NCBI GenBank assembly: GCA_963771705.1
Contig: CAVYUP010000003.1
Location: 62,001-126,000, forward strand
Source of the DNA: DATFVA01 sp963771705
Lineage (GTDB): Bacteria; Bacteroidota; Ignavibacteria; Ignavibacteriales; Ignavibacteriaceae
Direction: 5' to 3'
Length of the DNA: 64,000 nucleotides
In this document: positions 27,524-36,237 of the stretch, piece by piece
Position numbering within the stretch: the first letter of the stretch is position 1
Layout of the letters: every line of letters starts with the position of its first letter
Translations under genes and position numbers: made by a program
The notes under the pieces: generated by a model
Databases searched by the model: none
Told to the model about the DNA's origin: nothing
What the model saw: the letters and a program-made list of their open reading frames with translations, nothing else

Positions 27524-28519
27524 ATGAGTGTTTCATATTTAAAAATGCCCGAAAGTGTTGTATTAGATGAGTCAAGTTATTCGAATACTTATGGTAAATT
27601 TTCATTACAGCCGCTTGAACGCGGATATGGCGTAACGCTAGGCAATTCACTGAGAAGAGTCCTCCTGTCTTCCCTTACCGGCGCTGCCATAACTTCAGTA
27701 AAATTCAGCGGAGTTCTGCATGAATTCACTACTATTGAAGGTGTTGTTGAAGATGTTTCTGAGATTATATTGAACCTGAAACAGGTACGTATGAAACTTC
27801 TCAGTAAGAAACCTAATAAAATTGAAATTTCTTTTAACGGTGAAGGTGAGTTTACTGCATCGGATATTCAGAAAAGCAGCAACGAAATAGAAATCTTAAA
27901 TCCGGAACTGCACATTGCTACACTGAATAAAAGCGCTAAATTCGATATCGAACTTAGGGTCGGTAAAGGAACCGGTTATGTACCTTCTTCAGAGAACGTT
28001 TCTCCCGACCAGACAATAGGTGTAATTCCGATTGATTCGATATTTACACCTATTAAGAACATTAAGTATGATGTGGAAAATGTAAGGATCGGAGATAAAA
28101 ACGATTATGAAAAACTGACGATTGAAATCTATACAGACGGATCAATCACTCCCGATGATGCTCTTACTCAGGCGGCTAAAATACTGAGGGATCATATCCA
28201 GCTCTTCATTAATTTTGACATCGAGCAGGAAGAAGAACAGGCTGTTAGTCAGAAGGATACAGAGTTTGAAAGAGTAAGAAAAATACTCTTAACTTCTGTA
28301 GATGACCTTGAATTAAGCGTAAGATCTCATAACTGCCTGAAAGCGGCAAATATTAAGAATCTTGCTGAGCTGGTAAGAAGAGATGAATCAGAAATGCTCA
28401 GGTTCAGAAATTTCGGCCGGAAATCGCTTGCAGAACTTATGGAGATCGTGGAAACTATGGGACTTGAGTTCGGTATGGACGTTGACAAGTACCTCAAGGA
28501 AGAAACTGAAACAAACTAA
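27524..28519 (+). CDS. rpoA: DNA-directed RNA polymerase alpha subunit
   Basis: The alpha dimer nucleates RNA polymerase assembly and contacts upstream promoter DNA and activators. The N-terminal domain (about 1-235) has PLERGYGVTLGNSLRRVLLSS and the FTTIEGVVEDV loop. A linker follows, then the C-terminal domain (about 255-320) with LELSVRSHNCLKAANI and FGRKSLAEL. The length of 331 residues is normal. An AGAGGATAA site precedes the ATG. Confidence 0.98.
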   Translation: MSVSYLKMPESVVLDESSYSNTYGKFSLQPLERGYGVTLGNSLRRVLLSSLTGAAITSVKFSGVLHEFTTIEGVVEDVSEIILNLKQVRMKLLSKKPNKIEISFNGEGEFTASDIQKSSNEIEILNPELHIATLNKSAKFDIELRVGKGTGYVPSSENVSPDQTIGVIPIDSIFTPIKNIKYDVENVRIGDKNDYEKLTIEIYTDGSITPDDALTQAAKILRDHIQLFINFDIEQEEEQAVSQKDTEFERVRKILLTSVDDLELSVRSHNCLKAANIKNLAELVRRDESEMLRFRNFGRKSLAELMEIVETMGLEFGMDVDKYLKEETETN

Positions 28520-28540
28520 TTTTGAATTAAAGGCTAATCA

Positions 28541-29032
28541 ATGAGACATAGGAATAAAGGAAGAAAATTAAAAAGAACTGCAAGCCACCGCGCTGCTTTA
28601 ATGAATGCTCTTGCAACTTCTTTGCTGAAGTATAAAAGAATAAGAACTACCGAAGCAAAGGCAAAAGAAGCCAGAAGGCATGTGGAATCTTTGATTACCA
28701 AGGCTAGAAAGAACGACCTTCATTCAATGAGACAGGTGATGAGTCATATTCATGATAAAGAGGTGGTAAAAGAACTCTTTAGCGAGATAGTTCCGAAAAT
28801 AGGTGATCGTCCGGGCGGGTATACAAGGGTCATTAAGCTTGGAAACAGAATCGGTGACGCCGCAAGCATGGCTATTCTTGAGCTGGTTGATTATAATGAT
28901 GTTATAAACGCTAAGGCTGAAGAACAGAAAGAGAAGAGAGAAGAAAGACGCGCCAGGAAAGAATCTGAAAAGAGCCAGGAGATCCCGGATGCACAGGTAG
29001 TTGAGGAAACACCTGCAGAAAAGAATAAATAA
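28541..29032 (+). CDS. rplQ: 50S ribosomal protein L17 with charged tail
   Basis: L17 lies near the tunnel exit. The core (residues 1-120) has MRHRNKGRKLKRTASHRAAL, the TTEAKAKEARRHVESLI segment and the conserved RPGGYTRVIKLGNRIGDAA. After it comes a charged, probably disordered tail rich in K, R and E (about residues 125-163), longer than in E. coli (127 residues in all) but common in Bacteroidota. It is the last gene of the cluster. Confidence 0.96.
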   Translation: MRHRNKGRKLKRTASHRAALMNALATSLLKYKRIRTTEAKAKEARRHVESLITKARKNDLHSMRQVMSHIHDKEVVKELFSEIVPKIGDRPGGYTRVIKLGNRIGDAASMAILELVDYNDVINAKAEEQKEKREERRARKESEKSQEIPDAQVVEETPAEKNK

Positions 29033-29051
29033 GAAAATTAAATTAGCTGAT

Positions 29052-29086
29052 AAAAAGAGTAACCGGTTTTCCGGTTACTCTTTTTT
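29052..29086 (+). terminator. Rho-independent terminator after rplQ
   Basis: A 15-bp perfect stem (29052-29066 with 29071-29085, core AGAGTAACCGG/CCGGTTACTCT) with a TTTT loop runs into a T stretch to 29086. It ends the ribosomal block 5 bp before the engB start. Confidence 0.95.
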
Positions 29087-29091
29087 ATTAT

Positions 29092-29685
29092 ATGCGTATG
29101 TTTGAACAGCAGGAATTTATAAAATCTGTATATGATGTAAAAGAACTACCCCGGGAGAGACTGCCCGAGGTAATATTATGCGGAAGGTCAAATGTCGGCA
29201 AATCATCCTTCATCAATTCCATGTTCAACAGGAAAAACCTAGCAAAGATTAGTTCTACACCCGGTAAAACCAGGTCGATTAATTACTACAAAATAGATGA
29301 TAAATTTTATGTGGTCGATTTGCCGGGGTATGGTTATGCAAAGACCAGTCTGAAAGAAAGAGAATATTGGGGGAGAATTGTAACCGAATATATCTCGCAA
29401 TCCGGTCATATTACACTTGCGATCCACCTGATAGACAGCCGGCATAATCCTACTGATCTCGACATTAAACTGAATGAATTATTAAAAGAGTATAATATCC
29501 CATGCCTGGTACTGCTGAATAAGGCAGATAAACTTAAGCAGTCGGAGATCTCAGCTGCGAAAAAGAATATCCGACTTTATTTTCCGGAACTGATTGATGG
29601 TGAGAATCTTCTGTTTCATTCAGCAGTTAAGAAGACGGGAAGAAAGGAAGTCCTTAAACTGCTTGCTAAATTATTCTATTCATAG
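29092..29685 (+). CDS. engB: Ribosome-biogenesis GTPase EngB/YsxC
   Basis: EngB is an essential TRAFAC GTPase needed for late 50S assembly. The 197-residue protein shows G1 GRSNVGKSS, the threonine of G2 in STPGKTRSIN, G3 DLPGYGYA, G4 NKADKL and G5 SAVKK. A second ATG six bases downstream (MFEQQEF) could be the true start. The terminator just upstream leaves almost no leader, so its promoter probably overlaps the end of rplQ. Confidence 0.95.
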   Translation: MRMFEQQEFIKSVYDVKELPRERLPEVILCGRSNVGKSSFINSMFNRKNLAKISSTPGKTRSINYYKIDDKFYVVDLPGYGYAKTSLKEREYWGRIVTEYISQSGHITLAIHLIDSRHNPTDLDIKLNELLKEYNIPCLVLLNKADKLKQSEISAAKKNIRLYFPELIDGENLLFHSAVKKTGRKEVLKLLAKLFYS

Positions 29686-29704
29686 GATATTAACTTTTTC
29701 CGGG

Positions 29705-29736
29705 TTTGCTATTATTAAACAGTAAGTATATATTTA
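29705..29736 (+). promoter_or_regulatory. Candidate promoter for the GAF/GGDEF-like gene
   Basis: TTTG at 29705-29708 is separated by 20 bp from TATATTTA at 29729-29736, close to the Bacteroidota TTTG/TAnnTTTG pattern with one mismatch in the last base. It lies in the 85-bp gap before the gene at 29771. Confidence 0.35.
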
Positions 29737-29770
29737 CTTCAATTTTTATCTTCCAATTATTCTTTCAAGT

Positions 29771-31621
29771 ATGGATCGAAGACAAAAGAAAAGAATCCTG
29801 ATTTTCTCACTGGTACCTGTCCTGGCTGCTATTTTATTCCTGACAGATGACCCCGTAATCAGGCTGATCACGATTGCCGTAATCATCATATATGTCGCAT
29901 TCATAATATTCCTCCGCGATTCTATCCGTTTTGATAAATCTTTTTCCTCGCTGGATGCTGAAGAGGATCTGCCCGATACCCCGGTCGAACCAAGACACGA
30001 TTTTGAAGAGTCATTTAAGATAATATCGGGCAATAAACCCGAGATTATTACTGCTGATAACTACGTCCCGGAATACAACACATCCAAAACAACGCTTAAA
30101 CCTCCCGACCTTAAAGAAAGATTTGAAGAGATAGCTAATGAAGCTCTTCCTGAGGAAGTAGGTCACGATGGACAGTTTGGATTCGTTCTTGAAAAAATGC
30201 TCACGGTAATTAAGGAGGCTTATTCTGCCAATACTGCTATCTTTTTCTGGTATAATAAAAAGAAAGAGAAATTGTCAATTGAAAGATACGTTTCAAATTC
30301 TGAAGAGCTTGTGAACCGCAAACTGGAAATTGAAGATGATATTCTTAGCAAGATAGTTCAGAAAGGTGAACCGGAACTTCTCAGCGATATTTCGCCCGCG
30401 GCGGAGGCTGATGTGGTAAGATATTACTCGGCGGTTCAGGGTATAAGGAGCTTTGTTGGTGTGCCTCTGTTTTACGATAAGTCGCTTATTGCCATTATAG
30501 CGGTGGATTCAAAGGTCGGCGATGCATTTGGAATTGAAACTATTTATGCGCTGGGTAGGTTCGTCCGTGTAATAACAATGATAATCTCCATATTTGAAGA
30601 GAAACACGCTGATAATGTTTCCCAGCAAAGATTAAAAGGACTCCTCAACCTGATCGGACCCGAAAGCAAATTTAATTCTGATTCGGAGTTGATACAGACA
30701 ATATATAATTCTGTAGGTTTTTTACTCAATTGGGATGCTTTCGCGTTTGTTTATTTCTATCCGCTGGAACAAAAGTTTAGAACTGTAAAAATTATCAATA
30801 ATACTTCTCTAAAGTATATCGGTGAGAGTCTTGAAATTGAACTGAATGGAACACTTGTAGGAAAGAGTATTATAACCGGAATTCCCGTAAAAATAGATGA
30901 TACTTCGGGTGAACAGTATAAGAGATACTCAAAAGTTGAAGATGTTAGTTTTGAGGGTTCTTTCCTCGCGATGCCCCTGATCTATAATAATCAAAACTAT
31001 GGTGTTCTTTGCTTTGAGAGTCTGAAAAAGAATGCGTTTTCAAACGCAGATGTTCAGTTCCTGAAAAATGCTATGAATATCTTATCTTTCGTAATTTATT
31101 CATACTCAACCCAGGCTTTGCTTAAGAGCTACCTGGCTGTCGATGTTGAAACGAAGGTCCTGAATACTGATACTTTTAAGGAGAGACTGAGCGCTGATCT
31201 TCTTAAGGCTGAAAAGGTTCAGGCTCCCGGGGCTGTTGCCCTGATCAGAATTGATGATTTCCTGGAACAGGAGTCGTTATTCGACGGGAACCCTCTGCCC
31301 AAGGTGCTCTCAACGGTTGCTGAGACCATAAGGAAAGAGATGACTCCCCTTAATCTGTTCGGCAGAATTGGAGACAAAGTCTTTGCTGTTTATTTCTTCA
31401 GCTCTAACACCAAGGAGGTCTTTCTCTGGGCTGAAAAGCTCCGGGTTAAGATAGCCAGGAAACCCATTGCGGTTATTTCCAAGCAGACAACTTACACTAT
31501 TTCTGTAGGGGTCGCTTCTTCTACTGGTAAGGTCGATGTAGATGAAGTTCTGCATAATGCTGATCTTGCCCTGCAGAAAGCCCTGGAACGTGGGGGTAAT
31601 ACTGTCAGGAATATTAACTAA
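29771..31621 (+). CDS. Membrane protein with two GAF domains and degenerate GGDEF
   Basis: This is a predicted membrane-bound sensor of 616 residues. Two hydrophobic segments (about residues 8-26 and 30-48) are followed by an acidic linker, two GAF-like domains (about 145-275 and 290-440) and a C-terminal GGDEF-fold domain (about 455-616). The active-site loop reads GRIGDKVF instead of GGDEF. The first glycine and the glutamate are therefore lost, and diguanylate cyclase activity is unlikely. It may bind nucleotide or serve as a dimerisation or signalling scaffold. It begins 85 bp after engB and is followed by deoB after 18 bp, so it may be co-transcribed with deoB. No closer name can be given. 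Confidence 0.8.
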   Translation: MDRRQKKRILIFSLVPVLAAILFLTDDPVIRLITIAVIIIYVAFIIFLRDSIRFDKSFSSLDAEEDLPDTPVEPRHDFEESFKIISGNKPEIITADNYVPEYNTSKTTLKPPDLKERFEEIANEALPEEVGHDGQFGFVLEKMLTVIKEAYSANTAIFFWYNKKKEKLSIERYVSNSEELVNRKLEIEDDILSKIVQKGEPELLSDISPAAEADVVRYYSAVQGIRSFVGVPLFYDKSLIAIIAVDSKVGDAFGIETIYALGRFVRVITMIISIFEEKHADNVSQQRLKGLLNLIGPESKFNSDSELIQTIYNSVGFLLNWDAFAFVYFYPLEQKFRTVKIINNTSLKYIGESLEIELNGTLVGKSIITGIPVKIDDTSGEQYKRYSKVEDVSFEGSFLAMPLIYNNQNYGVLCFESLKKNAFSNADVQFLKNAMNILSFVIYSYSTQALLKSYLAVDVETKVLNTDTFKERLSADLLKAEKVQAPGAVALIRIDDFLEQESLFDGNPLPKVLSTVAETIRKEMTPLNLFGRIGDKVFAVYFFSSNTKEVFLWAEKLRVKIARKPIAVISKQTTYTISVGVASSTGKVDVDEVLHNADLALQKALERGGNTVRNIN

Positions 31622-31639
31622 TTATAAAACTGTATATAA

Positions 31640-32797
31640 GTGAAAAATTTTTTTCTTATTATCATGGATGGAGTGGGGATTGGTGAATTGCCTGATGCGG
31701 GCAATTACGGCGATACAGGCAGCAATACATTAAGACATATCTCTGAAGTTGCAGATCTGAGATTACCAAACCTGCGGAAGCTCGGACTGGGTAATGTTGA
31801 AAAATTAAAGGGTATACCTCCTGAACCGAAACCACAGGCTTCTTTCGGAAAATTAAATGAAATTTCAAAAGGAAAGGATTCTACTACAGGCCACTGGGAG
31901 CTCGGAGGCTTATATGTCGATGTCGATTTTTCATATTTTCCCGATGGTTTCCCCGAAGATATAATTGAGAAGTTCAAACAATTGACTGGCTGCAGCGGCG
32001 TGCTGGGAAATAAAGCAGCTTCGGGTACTGAAATAATAAAAGAATTAGGGGCTGCGCACCTCGAAACAGGTTACCCGATAATTTATACTTCTGCTGATTC
32101 TGTCTTTCAGATCGCTGCTCATGAAAAAGTGATTCCTCTTGAAAGGCTTTATGAAATTTGCAGAATAACAAGGGAACAGGTCTTAACAGAACCTCTTATG
32201 GTAGGAAGGGTAATAGCTCGTCCTTTTCTTGGTGAAGCAGGCAGCTTCAAAAGGACTACTAATCGCAAAGACTATTCTCTCGATCCTCCCGATAAAACGA
32301 TCCTCGATACTCTATCTGAAAATGGTGTGAATACTATCGCCATCGGTAAAATAAACGATCTCTTCAATCACCGGGGGATAACCCATCCCCGAAAGACAAA
32401 ATCTAATGAGGAGGGCTGTAGGGAGTTGCTGAAGGCTTCTGAAGAGTTCTCAAAGAGCTTTATCTTTGCTAACCTTGTGGATTTCGATGTCTATTTCGGA
32501 CACAGGAACGATCCCGCTGGTTTTGCTGATGCATTAATGGAGTTTGATGAATTTTTACCTGAATTCCTGAATAACCTTGATGACAGTGATGCAGTTATCA
32601 TTACCGCTGATCACGGTAATGATCCTACAACTGTCAGTACAGATCATAGCCGCGAATACGTACCCCTGCTTTTTTACTATAAAAAGTGTGATATAAAAGA
32701 TCTTGGAATCCGTAAAACTTATTCTGATGTGGGAAAAACCATATCCGATTTCTTTAAAGTCGGCAATAACTTAAAAGGTGAAAGCTTTTTGGGATAG
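31640..32797 (+). CDS. deoB: Phosphopentomutase
   Basis: DeoB interconverts (deoxy)ribose 1-phosphate and 5-phosphate in nucleoside breakdown. The 385-residue protein belongs to the alkaline-phosphatase superfamily: Asp10 in IIMDGVGIGELPDA, the active-site threonine region KDSTTGHWEL, the cap domain, then VDFDVYFGHRNDP and the metal-site motifs TADHGNDPTTVSTDHSREYVP. The start is GTG, with VKNFFLIIMDG matching the family start. Just after the stop is a 6-bp hairpin (32801-32818) without a T run. Two microcompartment vertex genes follow, which suggests a link to deoxyribose catabolism (inference). Confidence 0.96.
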   Translation: MKNFFLIIMDGVGIGELPDAGNYGDTGSNTLRHISEVADLRLPNLRKLGLGNVEKLKGIPPEPKPQASFGKLNEISKGKDSTTGHWELGGLYVDVDFSYFPDGFPEDIIEKFKQLTGCSGVLGNKAASGTEIIKELGAAHLETGYPIIYTSADSVFQIAAHEKVIPLERLYEICRITREQVLTEPLMVGRVIARPFLGEAGSFKRTTNRKDYSLDPPDKTILDTLSENGVNTIAIGKINDLFNHRGITHPRKTKSNEEGCRELLKASEEFSKSFIFANLVDFDVYFGHRNDPAGFADALMEFDEFLPEFLNNLDDSDAVIITADHGNDPTTVSTDHSREYVPLLFYYKKCDIKDLGIRKTYSDVGKTISDFFKVGNNLKGESFLG

Positions 32798-32928
32798 TAA
32801 ACAGCTGCCTGAAGCTGTATAAATCACACATCTTACCCGCGGCTGATAACAGAGAATTGTATTTTTTATAAATGAAAAGTATATTAACCACGTTTATTAC
32901 AGCAAATGAATCATAAGGATGCATCTAT

Positions 32929-33225
32929 ATGTTTCTAGGAAAAGTTATCGGTACTGTCTGGTCAACCAGAAAAGATGAAAATCTTGTCGGAGCAAAATTT
33001 CTTATTGTTAGGCAACTGGATCTCGAACTGAATGAGAAAGATCATTTTGTTGTAGCGGTTGACAGCGTCGGTGCCGGCGAAGGGGAGGTGGTACTCGTTG
33101 CTACAGGGAGTTCATCAAGGCAAACCGAATTTACTAAAAATAAACCGGTAGATGCTGTAATTATGGCAATTGTTGATAAACTTGACGTTGCTCTTAAGGA
33201 ATACCTTTCGAATCAGGAAGTTTAG
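32929..33225 (+). CDS. Bacterial microcompartment vertex protein, EutN/CcmL family (first copy)
   Basis: Proteins of this family (BMC-P) form pentamers that cap the corners of bacterial microcompartment shells. The 98-residue product begins MFLGKVIGTVWSTRK and has the family signature VAVDSVGAGEGEVVLVATGSSSR, then PVDAVIMAIVD near the end. An ATAAGGA site lies upstream of the ATG, and 131 bp separate it from deoB. No hexameric shell protein or core enzyme is visible in this window, so these genes are either orphans or parts of a dispersed system. Confidence 0.92.
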   Translation: MFLGKVIGTVWSTRKDENLVGAKFLIVRQLDLELNEKDHFVVAVDSVGAGEGEVVLVATGSSSRQTEFTKNKPVDAVIMAIVDKLDVALKEYLSNQEV

Positions 33226-33284
33226 TAGTATTGAAATTAAGGATAATTAAACCAGCCCGTAAATTAACTGTAATGGAATAATAA

Positions 33285-33548
33285 TTGTTTCTGGGAAAAG
33301 TAATTGGAAATATATGGGCAACCCGAAAATACAGCGCCCTCAATAACTTTAAACTGATGTTTGTTCAGCCGATAAATTCTGAGAATAAGAATGTCGGTGA
33401 TCCGATTGTTGCAGTTGATACTGTAGGGGCCGGACCGGGGGAAACAATAATTTACATAACGGCTTCCGAAGCGGTAATACCCTTGCCTGTGGATATGGCT
33501 CCGGTAGATGCTTCTATTGTCGGTATTGTTGATACGATTAATCCATAA
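33285..33548 (+). CDS. Bacterial microcompartment vertex protein, EutN/CcmL family (second copy)
   Basis: This is a second, diverged BMC-P paralogue of 87 residues. It shares MFLGKVIG.IW.TRK and VAVDTVGAGPGE with the first copy, but its GSS-R segment is replaced by ITASEAVIPLP. The start is TTG, chosen because only this start gives the family N-terminus. It lies 59 bp after the first copy and 18 bp before the sigma factor gene, so all may be on one transcript. Different copies often occupy different vertices or interact with different neighbours; which applies here is unknown. Confidence 0.9.
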   Translation: MFLGKVIGNIWATRKYSALNNFKLMFVQPINSENKNVGDPIVAVDTVGAGPGETIIYITASEAVIPLPVDMAPVDASIVGIVDTINP

Positions 33549-33566
33549 TTATCGGGAGATTTTGTT

Positions 33567-34421
33567 GTGAGGATAACAAAACAGTTTACCAATAGGGAAA
33601 GCCAGTCGCTTGATAAGTATCTTCAGGAAATCGGAAGGGTAGATCTTTTAACTCCGGAACAGGAGATAGACCTTGCTGTCCGGATCCGGAATGGTGATCG
33701 TACTGCTCTGGAAAAGCTTACTAAGGCAAACCTTAGATTTGTGGTTAGCGTAGCCAAGCAGTATCAGAATCAGGGACTCTCCCTCGGCGACCTGATAAAT
33801 GAGGGGAACCTGGGTTTAATAAAAGCCGCTAAAAGATTCGATGAAACCAGGGGATTCAAATTCATTTCCTATGCTGTCTGGTGGATCAGGCAGTCAATTC
33901 TTCAGGCACTGGCAGAACAATCGCGAATTGTGCGTCTCCCCCTTAATCGCGTCGGCGCCCTTAACAAAATAGGTAAAGCGTATAGTAACCTCGAACAGGA
34001 GTTTGAAAGAGAGCCGAGTGCCCTGGAACTTGCCCAGGAACTCGATATGGATGTTAACGATGTTGCAGATAACCTTAAAATAGCCGGCAGACATGTTTCA
34101 ATGGATGCTCCTTTCGCGCAGGGAGAGGAAAACCGCCTCCTCGATGTTATTGAAGATGATCAGCAGCCTTCACCTGATTATATCCTTATGAACGAATCGC
34201 TTAAAAGTGAAATTCAGAGGGCTTTGTCAACCTTATCCAACAGGGAGGCTGAGGTTATTAAGCTTTACTTCGGATTGAATACAGAACACTCTATGACGCT
34301 GGAAGAGATAGGCGAAAGATTCAACCTTACCCGGGAGAGGGTGAGGCAGATTAAGGAAAAAGCTATCCGCCGGCTCAGGCACGCTTCAAGAAGTAAAAAT
34401 CTGAAAACTTATCTTGGCTGA
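33567..34421 (+). CDS. rpoD: Primary RNA polymerase sigma factor (RpoD/SigA type)
   Basis: This is the housekeeping sigma factor of the Bacteroidota type: 284 residues, without region 1.1 and without the large non-conserved insert. Region 1.2 (about 12-45) is followed by region 2 with GDLINEGNLGLIKAAKRFD and GFKFISYAVWWIRQSI, region 3, and region 4 with SLTLEEI-like SMTLEEIGERFNLTRERVRQ. The start is GTG with a GGGAG site upstream. It fits the TAnnTTTG-type promoters seen in this window. Its place directly after the two vertex genes is noteworthy. Confidence 0.95.
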   Translation: MRITKQFTNRESQSLDKYLQEIGRVDLLTPEQEIDLAVRIRNGDRTALEKLTKANLRFVVSVAKQYQNQGLSLGDLINEGNLGLIKAAKRFDETRGFKFISYAVWWIRQSILQALAEQSRIVRLPLNRVGALNKIGKAYSNLEQEFEREPSALELAQELDMDVNDVADNLKIAGRHVSMDAPFAQGEENRLLDVIEDDQQPSPDYILMNESLKSEIQRALSTLSNREAEVIKLYFGLNTEHSMTLEEIGERFNLTRERVRQIKEKAIRRLRHASRSKNLKTYLG

Positions 34422-34425
34422 TTAA

Positions 34426-35103
34426 ATGTCCCGAACCTCTATCAAAATAATCCTTAGCCTGGTTCTGGTTGCTGCTGTTACCGGTTTTATAGGATGTTCT
34501 TCATCCAGTTATTCTTCCAGATATGACAGAGATAAAAAAAGTGAGAAGCCTTCTGAACATCAGCGTTTTTCTGATGAAGAAGATTTTAATGCTGCAGAGG
34601 ATTCCCTTGCCGATGATGATGAGATCCCGGATGACCAGGGTATCGATATTGCCTCGGTAATGAATCAGCTTAAATCGGATAACACAACCTCCGATATGGA
34701 TGCTGATAACAGTACCATGAAAGAAAAAATGCTGATGGAGATCATTAAATATCTTAATACTCCTTATAAGTACGGGGGTAATTCAGCAAACGGGATCGAC
34801 TGTTCAGCTTTTACACAAACTGTTTATCGTAATGTCTTATCCCTTGATATAAACAGATCGGCAAGAGATCAGTACAGAGAGGGGACAGAAATTGACAATC
34901 GTGAAGACCTGAAATTTGGCGACCTCATCTTCTTCAATACACGGAGAAGAGTAAAGCCGGGGCATGTGGGCATATATATAGGCGACAATCTTTTTGCCCA
35001 CGCCAGCTCCAGAAATGGTGTTATTGTTTCTTCACTCGATCAGGATTACTATTCAGCCCGCTTCATGGGGGGTAGAAGAATTGAAGATGGCGATGCTTTT
35101 TAA
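34426..35103 (+). CDS. NlpC/P60 family cell-wall hydrolase lipoprotein
   Basis: This is a predicted lipid-anchored endopeptidase that cuts peptidoglycan peptides. The signal peptide ends in a lipobox with Cys24 (FIGC). A serine- and acid-rich linker (25-95) leads to an NlpC/P60 domain of about 115 residues with Cys126 in GIDCSAFT, His180 in KPGHVGIYIG and His192 in FAHAS, giving the usual Cys-His-His triad. It starts 4 bp after the sigma factor stop and so is probably co-transcribed with it. Substrate and exact cut site are unknown. Confidence 0.9.
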   Translation: MSRTSIKIILSLVLVAAVTGFIGCSSSSYSSRYDRDKKSEKPSEHQRFSDEEDFNAAEDSLADDDEIPDDQGIDIASVMNQLKSDNTTSDMDADNSTMKEKMLMEIIKYLNTPYKYGGNSANGIDCSAFTQTVYRNVLSLDINRSARDQYREGTEIDNREDLKFGDLIFFNTRRRVKPGHVGIYIGDNLFAHASSRNGVIVSSLDQDYYSARFMGGRRIEDGDAF

Positions 35104-35210
35104 TTTCCATCATCATCTGCCGTATCACTTCAAAATGGATTTAATAATTTTACCTTTCGTAGAACAAAAGTAATCTATTATAACAATTTATCATCCAGTC
35201 AGGAAAGCTA

Positions 35211-36071
35211 ATGAGTCGGTATTTATTTTCCTTTTTTATCTCGATTATGCTCTTTTCAAATACAGCTTTTTCAGGAAATAAAGGCAGTTTGGGTGGAGAT
35301 TCCTCCAAAACTTATCCGGGATCTCCAACAACTTACCAGCTGATAAAATACGATTTTAATAAGAGCCTGGATGACGGCTGGGATATATTAACATCTCCCG
35401 CTCATTTCACCGGCGGGGACTGGGCTGTAGCCGGATTAATCGCAGGCGGTACGGCACTTTCTATGCTGCTTGATAATGACGTAAGGAACGCTGTAAGAAG
35501 GAACCAGACAGGCACTCTTGATGATGTTATGAAGGCAGGACAGTATTATGGTGAGGTGGTACCTGCCGTCTCTTTGTCAGCAGGAATATATGCCGCAGGC
35601 TTGATCTTTAATCAACGATCCGTCTCTCTTACGGGCAGACTCCTTGCAGAATCTTTGCTTTACGCAGGAACGCTCAATGTGCTTCTTAAGATTATATTTT
35701 CCAGGAGCCGCCCTTATAATAATAAGGGAAACACCGACTTTGGAAATTATAATTTTAATAATGATTATTATTCACTCCCTTCCGGACATACAACCGTTGC
35801 TTTCACCATTTCTACCGTTCTCGCGGAAAGAATAGACAATGTTTATGCGACAATAGGATTATACGGACTTGCCGCACTTACTGCCTATCAGAGAATTTAT
35901 TCTGATAATCATTGGATTTCTGATACTATCCTGGGAGCTGCTATTGGTACGGTCATCAGCAGGACGGTGGTTAAACTTAATGAAGCAGATCCTTATGAAG
36001 ATCATACTCCCGAGTTGACTATGTTTCCCGTTGAAGGGGGATTTAGAATAGGTTTAAACTATAATTTTTAA
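35211..36071 (+). CDS. PAP2-superfamily phosphatase, exported
   Basis: This is a predicted membrane-associated phosphatase of the PAP2 (type 2 phosphatidic acid phosphatase) family. The 286 residues start with a signal peptide (about 1-21). The catalytic motifs follow: KIIFSRSRP, then SLPSGHTT, then RIYSDNHWISD, equivalent to the family's KX6RP, PSGH and SRX5HX3D. The C-terminus ends in a beta-strand pattern with a terminal Phe (GLNYNF), as seen in outer-membrane proteins, so an outer-membrane location is possible. The 107-bp upstream gap and the terminator downstream suggest a single-gene unit. Confidence 0.87.
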   Translation: MSRYLFSFFISIMLFSNTAFSGNKGSLGGDSSKTYPGSPTTYQLIKYDFNKSLDDGWDILTSPAHFTGGDWAVAGLIAGGTALSMLLDNDVRNAVRRNQTGTLDDVMKAGQYYGEVVPAVSLSAGIYAAGLIFNQRSVSLTGRLLAESLLYAGTLNVLLKIIFSRSRPYNNKGNTDFGNYNFNNDYYSLPSGHTTVAFTISTVLAERIDNVYATIGLYGLAALTAYQRIYSDNHWISDTILGAAIGTVISRTVVKLNEADPYEDHTPELTMFPVEGGFRIGLNYNF

Positions 36072-36180
36072 CCAAAGGGCTGTTCAGATTTGATTATGAG
36101 CAGATTAAAAGTTCTGCTCGTATTATTTTAAGTCCTTAAAATATATAGCCTTACGGATTGTTGAAAGCGGCTGGGATATA

Positions 36181-36210
36181 AAAAAACCGGATACTCTCAT
36201 CCGGTTTTTT
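36181..36210. terminator. Bidirectional terminator between PAP2 gene and nrdJ
   Basis: AAAAAACCGGAT at 36181-36192 pairs with ATCCGGTTTTTT at 36199-36210 around the loop ACTCTC. The A run on one side and T run on the other make it usable from both strands, as needed between these convergent genes. Confidence 0.92.
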
Positions 36211-36237
36211 TATTCTTAATAGAAGTTTTGTATTGTC

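Noticed and set aside
32801..32818. Terminator after deoB
   Set aside because: There is only a 6-bp hairpin (ACAGCT/AGCTGT) without a T run; too weak to call a terminator.
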